Assembly (NCBI GenBank): GCA_028697565.1
Contig: JAQVEU010000045.1
Coordinates: forward strand, 1-6,467
Length of the DNA stretch: 6,467 nucleotides
Source: Candidatus Ratteibacteria bacterium
Lineage (GTDB): Bacteria > Ratteibacteria > UBA8468 > B48-G9 > JAFGKM01
Reading direction: 5' to 3'
The position numbers and the translations under genes were made by a program. Shown one piece after another: positions 1 to 4,479 of the stretch. Under the pieces are notes generated by a model. It was not told the origin of the DNA. It did not search any database and worked only from the letters and a program-made list of their open reading frames with translations. How positions within the stretch are numbered: position 1 is the first letter of the stretch; each line of letters opens with the position of its first letter.

Positions 1-3
1 TCT

Positions 4-24
4 CCCTCCTTTCATAAAGGAGGG
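4..24. repeat. Perfect palindrome 1 (9-bp arms)
   Basis: The arms CCCTCCTTT (4-12) and AAAGGAGGG (16-24) are perfect inverted repeats with a 3-base CAT centre. There is no T-run on either side, so it is not a standard intrinsic terminator. Confidence 0.75.
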
Positions 25-40
25 TTGGGGTGGATTTCCT

Positions 41-93
41 CTCCCCTTGTTCTCCTGTTTCCCCTCCCTATGAGGGGAGGGGATAAAGGGGAG
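41..93. repeat. Nested palindrome 2
   Basis: The inner arms CCCCTCCC (61-68) and GGGAGGGG (75-82) enclose a 6-base centre. The outer arms CTCCCCTT (41-48) and AAGGGGAG (86-93) add a second perfect 8-bp pairing. The outer pair could also pair with other C-rich copies in the cluster, so the nesting is only one possible fold. Confidence 0.55.
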
Positions 94-190
94 GGTGACA
101 ACTTTTCCTTTACTCTCCACCCCCACCATAAATAAACTCTAAATCCAAAACACTAAACCTAAAAATCCCCTCTAACCACCCCCACCTATA

Positions 191-214
191 TCCTCCCCCC
201 TCATATGGGGAGGA
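191..214. repeat. Palindrome 3 (8-bp arms)
   Basis: The arms TCCTCCCC (191-198) and GGGGAGGA (207-214) flank an 8-base centre. The central CATATG-like bases echo the TATGA centre of palindrome 2. Confidence 0.6.
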
Positions 215-251
215 ATTGAAGGGGACTCCACCCCTACCAAACCCCCTCTAA

Positions 252-271
252 CTCCCCCTTATCAAGGGGAG
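252..271. repeat. Palindrome 4 (imperfect)
   Basis: CTCCCCCTT (252-260) faces AAGGGGAG (264-271) across an ATC centre. The pairing is perfect except for one extra C in the left arm. Confidence 0.55.
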
Positions 272-280
272 AATCTTCAT

Positions 281-305
281 CCTCTCCCCATTTTATGGGG
301 AGAGG
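281..305. repeat. Perfect palindrome 5 (11-bp arms), nearest to ispF
   Basis: CCTCTCCCCAT (281-291) and ATGGGGAGAGG (295-305) form an 11-bp stem with a 3-base loop, followed on the plus strand by a G-rich tail (306-318). It lies 60 bases beyond the ispF stop on the transcribed side and is the strongest hairpin there. No U-run follows it on the minus strand, so a rho-independent terminator is not supported. Stabilising the 3' end or blocking exonuclease is possible. Confidence 0.65.
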
Positions 306-326
306 GCCAGGGTGAGGGAATTCTCT

Positions 327-371
327 CTACTCTCTACTTGCTACTCTCTACTTTCTACTTTTTTCTACTCT
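327..371. repeat. Heptanucleotide tandem repeat (CTACTYT), about six copies
   Basis: CTAC recurs at 327, 334, 341, 348, 355 and 365. This gives units CTACTCT, CTACTTG, CTACTCT, CTACTTT, an expanded CTACTTTTTT, and CTACTCT. The period is exactly 7 bases except for the expanded unit. The last copy covers the stop codon and last codons of ispF (365-371), so the tract begins inside that gene and continues into its 3' flank. Short 7-bp tandem repeats of this kind can vary in copy number by slippage. Confidence 0.75.
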
Positions 372-850
372 GTGCCTTTTTTGTTATCTACAAGGACGGA
401 TACAAAACAGGCACAGGCATTCCCTTTTCCTATATCACCCAGCCCTTCATATGTCTTTGCCTTAAATCCAATATTTTCAACACCAATACCTAACATATTC
501 GAGAGGCATTTTTTTATTTTTTCTGCAAATGGCAGGAGTTTAGGTGCTTCACAGATAACAACAATGTCAATGTTTTCTATATCATATCCTTCATCTTCTA
601 ATATCTCAAGCACCTTCTCTACTATCTTTCTGCTGTCAATCCCTTCGGTTGTTTTATCATCTGGTGGGAAGAAATAACCGATATCCTGCCTTCCGATTGC
701 TCCAAGTATTGCGTCTGCAAGTGCATGAAGTAGAACATCTCCATCGCTGTGACCCAAAAGTCCCTTTCCAAAAGGTATGTGGACACCACCGAGCATAAGT
801 TGTCTACCTTCTACAAATCGGTGTATATCAAAACCAATACCTGTTCTCAT
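365..850 (-). CDS. ispF: 2-C-methyl-D-erythritol 2,4-cyclodiphosphate synthase
   Basis: This cytosolic MEP-pathway enzyme converts CDP-methylerythritol 2-phosphate to the cyclic diphosphate MEcPP, releasing CMP, on the way to isoprenoids. The 161-residue product has the family's usual length and motifs: GFDIHRF with metal ligands D8 and H10, GHSDGDVLLHAL with ligand H42, DIGYFFPPDD at 56-65, and the C-terminal KAKTYEGLGDIGKGNA block with nucleotide/metal-site E135. Family members are trimers with a divalent metal in each active site. The ATG overlaps the rubrerythrin stop by one base (TAATG) and no good Shine-Dalgarno precedes it, so translation is probably coupled to the upstream gene. The TAG stop lies within a heptamer repeat. 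The common partners ispD and cysS are not in the window. Confidence 0.97.
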   Translation of the reverse strand: MRTGIGFDIHRFVEGRQLMLGGVHIPFGKGLLGHSDGDVLLHALADAILGAIGRQDIGYFFPPDDKTTEGIDSRKIVEKVLEILEDEGYDIENIDIVVICEAPKLLPFAEKIKKCLSNMLGIGVENIGFKAKTYEGLGDIGKGNACACFVSVLVDNKKGTE

Positions 851-1428
851 TAATAATTTTCTGCAAACACTTCATAGTATGCCTGCGGATGCTTACAGGC
901 AGGACACTCCTTCGGTGCCTCAGTTCCTTCAAAGATATATCCACAGTTCAGACAGTGCCACCTTACTACCTTGTCTTTTTTGAATACTTTTCCTGAGGCA
1001 ACATTCTCTATAAGTTTCCTGTATCTTGCCTCGTGAAACATCTCCACCTTTGCTATTTCATTAAACGACCTGCTTATCTCAGTAAAACCCTCTTCTGCGG
1101 CAACCTTCCCAAACTCCTGATATAAGGTGCTCCACTCAAGATGTTCCCCTGCGGCGGCTGCCTCAAGGTTTTCCTTTGTGCTACCAATCACACCCGCAGG
1201 ATATGCAGCAGTGATTTCTACATCCCCTCCTTCAAGATACTTAAAGAATACCTTTGCATGTTCCTTCTCATTGTCTGCTGTCTCAAGAAATATCATACTT
1301 ATCTGTTCATATCCTTCCTTCTTCGCAGCACTTGCAAAGTATGTATATCTGTTTCTTGCCTGCGACTCACCTGCAAATGCAGTCAAAAGATTCTTCTCCG
1401 TTCGCGTTCCTTTTACTGACTTTTCCAT
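850..1428 (-). CDS. rbr: Rubrerythrin (diiron peroxidase with rubredoxin domain)
   Basis: Rubrerythrins reduce hydrogen peroxide to water in the cytosol of anaerobes and microaerophiles, with electrons passing through a rubredoxin-type iron. The 192-residue protein has the full two-domain layout. A ferritin-like four-helix domain (about 1-145) carries the diiron ligand candidates E21, E54, H57, E95, E98, E129 and H132. A C-terminal rubredoxin-like domain (about 155-192) carries C159, C162, C175 and C178 in a C-x2-C-x12-C-x2-C pattern. The ATG at 1428 follows a strong GGGGG Shine-Dalgarno. It starts 22 bases after the DUF4380 gene and overlaps ispF by one base, so it is the middle gene of a likely operon. 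A possible private promoter overlaps the end of the upstream gene. Confidence 0.97.
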   Translation of the reverse strand: MEKSVKGTRTEKNLLTAFAGESQARNRYTYFASAAKKEGYEQISMIFLETADNEKEHAKVFFKYLEGGDVEITAAYPAGVIGSTKENLEAAAAGEHLEWSTLYQEFGKVAAEEGFTEISRSFNEIAKVEMFHEARYRKLIENVASGKVFKKDKVVRWHCLNCGYIFEGTEAPKECPACKHPQAYYEVFAENY

Positions 1429-1449
1429 AATTACCCCCTTTTTCTTTAT

Positions 1450-1478
1450 ATTATACTATAGAACCCAATCTTTTAAAA
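1450..1478 (-). promoter_or_regulatory. Possible internal promoter for rbr-ispF
   Basis: On the minus strand a perfect TATAAT (1455-1450) overlaps the stop codon of the upstream gene, 21 bases before the rbr start. The hexamer 17 bases further upstream (1478-1473, TTTTAA) is a poor -35. Rubrerythrin is often regulated separately from its neighbours in anaerobes, so an independent start is plausible, but the region is AT-rich and the match could be chance. Confidence 0.35.
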
Positions 1479-2305
1479 TCTCGGCTGGATGGCACAAGCA
1501 CCGGAACCTTTTTTATCTCCCATATCTCTGTGTGTTCTATATAGCCCCCTGGCTCAATCTCCCTCAAAGGTCCCACTGTCTCAAGTTCAAGGAAAGCAGA
1601 AGATGTATATGCCTCAACACTACAGCCGAAGTCAGGGTATTCCCCTTCTTTCTGTATAAAACTTTTTACAAACAACTGCCCATCCACCCAGTAGGCAGTC
1701 CAGTAAGGATATGCCATAGTACCTATCTTCATAGGCGACTTTGCATCGGTATCCTGTTTCAGAAATATAAAGTCCCTCTCAAGGATAAGACGTCTGTCTG
1801 AAAGGTCCGTATAGGGCCATAAGGAGAGCCGCCTATCAGGGAGAAGTCCCTTTCTACCTCGCCTGATGGGGATAATGGCAAATCCACCTGCCCTCATAAT
1901 AGAAAGTGCCCAGCAGGCAAGTTTTATATTCCATCTTCCGGTATTTTTTATCCTGTGGATAACACAGAGTTGCCTCTTTCCCTTTTTTCTTATCTCTATC
2001 TCTTTCTGTATGTTGTTCTGTATTTCTGTATTTCCATAAATCCTTATATATTCCTTTCCTGCATCTATCTTTACCGGTTCATTGTCCATTGAGTAAGAAC
2101 GTGGCATTGCCTCAGGAGAAGACCATAAACGGTGTCCACCATATATATGCCAGAAGCCATCTGGTGTTTCAACACCTGCATCTGGAAGGATATTAAAGAG
2201 ATTTTTGTCAGGTGTCTCTTTCAATGCAATTTTTAGAACCCTCGGACCTATATTCTCTGGCACACCTACAACCAGATCCCCGAGTATAAACTCCCTCATC
2301 TTCAT
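1451..2305 (-). CDS. DUF4380 / galactose-mutarotase-like protein
   Basis: This 284-residue protein resembles the DUF4380 family, which I place in the galactose mutarotase-like (carbohydrate-binding beta-sandwich) superfamily. The resemblance rests on an N-terminal beta-rich region ending in VGVPENIGPRVL, the GGHRLW motif at 56-61 followed by PEAMPRSY and DNEP, LWPYTDLSD at 162-170, a block around 196-225, and LETVGPL...EHTEIWEI at 241-264. No signal peptide or membrane segment is visible, so it is probably cytosolic. The substrate is unknown. I chose the ATG at 2305 because AAGGA lies 10 bases upstream. The open frame continues upstream to a GTG at 2416, but that stretch is the tRNA-Cys gene. 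It follows the tRNA by 21 bases and precedes rubrerythrin by 22. A sugar epimerase or lectin-like role is inference. Confidence 0.8.
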   Translation of the reverse strand: MKMREFILGDLVVGVPENIGPRVLKIALKETPDKNLFNILPDAGVETPDGFWHIYGGHRLWSSPEAMPRSYSMDNEPVKIDAGKEYIRIYGNTEIQNNIQKEIEIRKKGKRQLCVIHRIKNTGRWNIKLACWALSIMRAGGFAIIPIRRGRKGLLPDRRLSLWPYTDLSDRRLILERDFIFLKQDTDAKSPMKIGTMAYPYWTAYWVDGQLFVKSFIQKEGEYPDFGCSVEAYTSSAFLELETVGPLREIEPGGYIEHTEIWEIKKVPVLVPSSRDFKRLGSIV

Positions 2306-2326
2306 ATGAGTTGTTTCCTTATCAAG

Positions 2327-2398
2327 AGGCCTGGGCCGGATTTGAACCGGCGCATAGCGGTTTTGCAGACCGCTGCCTTCCCGCTTGGCTACCAGGCC
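2327..2398 (-). tRNA. tRNA-Cys (anticodon GCA)
   Basis: The 72-base sequence folds as a complete cloverleaf. The acceptor stem is GGCCTGG/CCAGGCC, the D stem GCC/GGC, the anticodon stem GCGGT/ACCGC with loop CTGCAAA (anticodon GCA), and the variable region has 5 bases. The T stem is GCCGG/CCGGC with loop TTCAAAT. The discriminator is U73, the identity base expected for cysteine. CCA is not encoded (CTT follows), so a CCA-adding enzyme is needed. Two G's just upstream could pair with U73 and the next C, lengthening the precursor stem by 2 bp. A promoter lies immediately upstream, and the DUF4380 gene starts 21 bases downstream. Confidence 0.96.
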
Positions 2399-2419
2399 CC
2401 ATAAGTCCTTTACCACTCT

Positions 2420-2448
2420 ATTATAACCTCTCTTTTCCCAAGATGCAA
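2420..2448 (-). promoter_or_regulatory. Promoter of tRNA-Cys and likely the DUF4380-rbr-ispF genes
   Basis: On the minus strand TTGCAT (2448-2443) and a perfect TATAAT (2425-2420) are separated by 17 bases. This predicts a transcription start near 2412, about 14 bases before the mature tRNA end. The strong -10 and optimal spacing fit a tRNA promoter; the -35 is only a half match. Confidence 0.65.
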
Positions 2449-2473
2449 AAGCAAGGCATAGCCCCTTTGCTTT
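2447..2473. promoter_or_regulatory. Imperfect inverted repeat between divergent promoters
   Basis: AAAGCAAGG (2448-2456) faces CCTTTGCTTT (2464-2473) with a one-base bulge and a short centre. It touches the -35 region of both the tRNA-Cys and htpX promoters. It could be a shared operator, but both arms contain the TTGC of a -35 hexamer, so symmetry may simply reflect two facing promoters. Confidence 0.3.
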
Positions 2474-2504
2474 AATCTCACAAAAAGGTATAATATTTTA
2501 TAAT
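2466..2504 (+). promoter_or_regulatory. htpX promoter region with tandem TATAAT boxes
   Basis: Two perfect TATAAT hexamers lie 10 bases apart (2489-2494 and 2499-2504). The first has TTGCTT (2467-2472) 16 bases upstream. The second has CTCACA (2477-2482), a 4/6 match to TTGACA, also 16 bases upstream. Either gives a leader of roughly 25-40 bases to the htpX ATG at 2537. Which one is used cannot be told from sequence. Confidence 0.55.
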
Positions 2505-2523
2505 ATTTCTTGTCAAGTAAGAC

Positions 2524-2530
2524 AGGAGGA
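2524..2530 (+). promoter_or_regulatory. Ribosome binding site deciding the htpX start
   Basis: AGGAGGA ends 6 bases before the ATG at 2537. It supports that start over the in-frame TTG at 2510. Confidence 0.85.
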
Positions 2531-2536
2531 ACAAAT

Positions 2537-3385
2537 ATGGCAAACAGAATAAGGACATATCTACTTTTGGGGCTCTTAACAGTAATCTTTGTAGTTATCG
2601 GCAGTTTCTTCGGGAAAGAAGGTATGTATATAGCGTTTTTTCTTGCCCTTGTAATGAACTGGCTCTCATACTTTTTCAGTGATAGGATTGTCCTTGCTAT
2701 GTACAGAGCAAGAGAGGTATCCCCGGAAGAGGCACCTTCTCTTTACAGGATAGTGGGGGAACTTACACAGAAGGCATCTCTTCCAATGCCAAAGATTTAT
2801 ATTATACCTTCAGCAACACCCAATGCCTTTGCCACAGGCAGAAATCCTTCTCACTCTGCTGTGGCTGTGACAAGCGGGATAATGGAACTCCTGAATGAGA
2901 ATGAACTGAAAGGGGTACTTGCACATGAACTCAGCCATATAAAGAACAGTGATATACTTATTGCCACTGTTGCTGCAACAATAGCAGGTGCTATAACGAT
3001 GCTGGCAAGGATGCTCCAGTGGGCAGCACTTCTTGGTGGTGGAGATGACAGAAGGCAGGGAAATATCTTTACACTTGTGGCAATGCTCGTATTTGCAGTA
3101 CTTGCACCTATTGCAGCGATGATTGTCCAGATGGCTATCTCACGGGGAAGAGAGTATCTGGCTGACGAGGGTGGAGCAAAACTTTCAGGTAATCCACTAT
3201 ACCTGGCAAATGCGTTAAGGAAACTTGCTATGGGAGTTCAGGCAAGACCATTGAATAACGCAAACCCTTCCACTGCCCATATGTTTATCGTAGCACCTTT
3301 CAGCGGGAGGTCTATATTAAACCTCTTTTCCACACATCCGCCCATTGAGGAAAGGATTAAACGGCTGGAAGGTATGGCATTCTAA
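2537..3385 (+). CDS. htpX: HtpX-family membrane zinc metalloprotease
   Basis: HtpX (peptidase family M48) is a cytoplasmic-membrane protease that degrades damaged or misfolded membrane proteins and overlaps FtsH in envelope quality control. The 282-residue product has two N-terminal membrane helices (about 7-24 and 30-48), and a catalytic segment with HELSH at 130-134 (zinc ligands H130 and H134, catalytic E131). Two further hydrophobic helices follow (about 143-166 and 177-200), then SRGREYLADE, where E206 is the expected third zinc ligand. The C-terminal THPPIEERIKRL block is also typical. I chose the ATG at 2537 because AGGAGG sits just upstream; an in-frame TTG at 2510 would add nine residues and lacks such a site. 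It has its own promoter and converges on the translin gene with a 4-base overlap. Confidence 0.96.
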   Translation: MANRIRTYLLLGLLTVIFVVIGSFFGKEGMYIAFFLALVMNWLSYFFSDRIVLAMYRAREVSPEEAPSLYRIVGELTQKASLPMPKIYIIPSATPNAFATGRNPSHSAVAVTSGIMELLNENELKGVLAHELSHIKNSDILIATVAATIAGAITMLARMLQWAALLGGGDDRRQGNIFTLVAMLVFAVLAPIAAMIVQMAISRGREYLADEGGAKLSGNPLYLANALRKLAMGVQARPLNNANPSTAHMFIVAPFSGRSILNLFSTHPPIEERIKRLEGMAF

Positions 3386-3981
3386 CAACCTCTGGGACCA
3401 GGTCCCAGAAATAAGGTAGCCATTGTGACCTCTGAACGTGTCTTTTCAAGGATACCCCTGACATAGTCAACCTGCCGCCTTAATGACCGTGTAATGGCAT
3501 CCGTAAACTGGAAGTTTAGAAGGGAAAAGTATATCTCATCCATTATGTCTAACAGTTTCTCACATTCTGCTACCTTGCCCTTCCTGAGCTCATCCAGTAT
3601 ATGTCTCCTTATCTCTCCTGTGCTTTCACAGAGACCATGGAGATAACTTTTATAGTCAAACCTGTATCTTTCAGGTTCAGGGATTTTTCTGTCCCTGATA
3701 ATACCAAGTGTGATAACTGCCTCTGCAAGTTCTTTTTCCGATGAGTGCAGGAAGCCCGCATACATTACCTCAGGAAAAGGGGAAAGTATCCTTTTTGTCT
3801 TATCAAGAAGTTTCAGCCCTTCTCTTATTTCCTGTTCTGCCTTATCATACAGATGTTGGTGTACCTTTTTAATTGAGTCCGCTGCAAGACGGCCTATCTC
3901 ACGGCAAAGTTTAAGTGATAACTCCCTTGCACTGTCTTCTTTCTCAAAAAGTCCTTTGAGCTTCTTCTCTAATTTTCCCAT
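3382..3981 (-). CDS. Translin-family (Trax-like) RNA-binding protein
   Basis: Translin-family proteins are all-helical, form ring- or barrel-shaped oligomers, and bind single-stranded RNA or DNA. With Trax, eukaryotic translin forms the C3PO endoribonuclease. This 199-residue protein shows the family's helical pattern, including SIKKVHQHLYDKAEQEI (36-52), FLHSSEKELAEA (77-88), DYKSYLHGLCESTGEIRR (109-126), and DAITRSLRRQVDYVRGILEKTRSEVT (161-186). By my recalled alignment, E84 and E87 match the E-x-x-E pair of Trax, and E119 and E123 match its D-x-x-x-E, with Asp replaced by Glu. Nuclease activity is therefore possible but unproven. The ATG at 3981 has AGGAG 6 bases upstream and starts 12 bases after the NYN gene. 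The LGPGPRGC tail is unusual and coincides with a DNA palindrome. Confidence 0.85.
   Translation of the reverse strand: MGKLEKKLKGLFEKEDSARELSLKLCREIGRLAADSIKKVHQHLYDKAEQEIREGLKLLDKTKRILSPFPEVMYAGFLHSSEKELAEAVITLGIIRDRKIPEPERYRFDYKSYLHGLCESTGEIRRHILDELRKGKVAECEKLLDIMDEIYFSLLNFQFTDAITRSLRRQVDYVRGILEKTRSEVTMATLFLGPGPRGC
3391..3409. repeat. Perfect 19-base palindrome at the htpX/translin convergence
   Basis: TCTGGGACC (3391-3399) and GGTCCCAGA (3401-3409) are perfect inverted repeats around a single A. As RNA, a 7-bp stem with a 5-base loop would form. The palindrome begins 6 bases after the htpX stop and, on the other strand, encodes LGPGPR near the translin C-terminus. No T-run follows on either strand, so it is at best a weak bidirectional terminator or a 3'-end stabiliser. 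Confidence 0.6.
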
Positions 3982-3993
3982 CTCTATCTCCTA

Positions 3994-4479
3994 TCAAATC
4001 TTATAGTGTTTTTTCAGTTCCTTTTCTATTATATTTAAAGAACTTACTTTCTTTTTTACTTCCTTTTTTGCTTCCTTTTTCCCATTTCCTTTTTTAGAAG
4101 GACAGACAATCTCTAAAAACTCTGAAACACCCATAACCCTGGCACCAAAGAGATGTCCTGCGTCTTTCACTTCCCTGTCATTTGATACCACCGTCTTTGA
4201 GATATTCTTCTCGGGTGTTTTTTCTACCCGTATCCTTATTACCTCATCTGCACTTATATCACCTGAAAACACCACCTTAATACCTTTCTCCTGAGGGAAT
4301 ATATATGGGTAAGGTGGATTCCCATCAAAAACCACAACAAAAGATATAGAAGGATGCCTCCTACGATAATCGATGAGGATACCGATAAGCATTCGTATGC
4401 TATAGTCAAGCCCCCTGCCTTCATATCCTGAGAGGAGTCCACTTTTTATCAGGTTATATCCATCAATTATGTATTCCAT
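3994..4479 (-). CDS. NYN-domain (YacP/Rae1-like) ribonuclease
   Basis: The 161-residue protein matches the YacP/DUF901 group of NYN domains, PIN-like metal-dependent RNases. The Bacillus member Rae1 cleaves mRNA in the ribosomal A site. Visible motifs are IIDGYNLI at 4-11 (D6, N9), VVVFDG at 48-53 (D52), SADEVI at 76-81 (D78, E79) and VVSNDREV at 97-104 (N100, D101); these acidic residues would bind the catalytic metal. The region from 129 on is a lysine-rich tail that could aid RNA or ribosome binding. The ATG lies inside the end of ileS (17-base overlap), with only a weak GAAAG-type ribosome site, which suggests coupled translation. The translin gene follows after 12 bases. The fold assignment is firm; A-site cleavage as its function is inference. 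Confidence 0.88.
   Translation of the reverse strand: MEYIIDGYNLIKSGLLSGYEGRGLDYSIRMLIGILIDYRRRHPSISFVVVFDGNPPYPYIFPQEKGIKVVFSGDISADEVIRIRVEKTPEKNISKTVVSNDREVKDAGHLFGARVMGVSEFLEIVCPSKKGNGKKEAKKEVKKKVSSLNIIEKELKKHYKI

Larger units (their letters stand above)
1..310. repeat. Gene-free cluster of C-rich/G-rich palindromes
   Basis: This stretch has no credible gene. Its plus strand is strongly pyrimidine-rich and holds at least five short inverted repeats built from CCTCCC/CTCCCC arms, at 4-24, 61-82, 191-214, 252-271 and 281-305. Arms at 41-48 and 86-93 (CTCCCCTT / AAGGGGAG) bracket the second one as a larger nested structure. A GGGGTGGA-type motif near 27-34 appears inverted near 227-234, suggesting degenerate copies in alternating orientation. 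Similar C-rich palindromic repeats are scattered between genes in many bacterial genomes. I infer a REP/MITE-like cluster downstream of the ispF operon. Its function is unknown; it may mark or stabilise transcript 3' ends. Confidence 0.7.

Noticed and set aside
281..305. Intrinsic terminator for the rbr-ispF operon
   Set aside because: The stem is strong but no U-run follows it on the transcribed strand, so it is kept as a repeat only.
1..371. CRISPR array
   Set aside because: The repeats are short palindromes of varying sequence and a 7-base tandem unit, without uniform direct repeats and unique spacers.
312..677. Plus-strand open frame of 121 codons across the heptamer repeat and ispF
   Set aside because: It is antisense to ispF, is low-complexity Ser/Phe-rich because of the pyrimidine-rich repeat, and matches no family.
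1127..1801. Plus-strand open frame of 224 codons across rubrerythrin and DUF4380
   Set aside because: It lies antisense to two well-supported genes, spans their junction, and shows no family motif or ribosome site. It is a shadow frame.
2325..2400. tRNA boundaries two bases further out on each side
   Set aside because: That gives nominal pairing GGGGCCT/AGGCCTC but leaves G's where U8/A9 belong. The 2327-2398 fold gives proper T8-A9, a clean 7-bp stem and U73.
2306..2416. N-terminal extension of the DUF4380 reading frame to a GTG at 2416
   Set aside because: The extra 37 codons coincide with the tRNA-Cys gene, and the family-like sequence begins at the ATG at 2305, which has a ribosome site.
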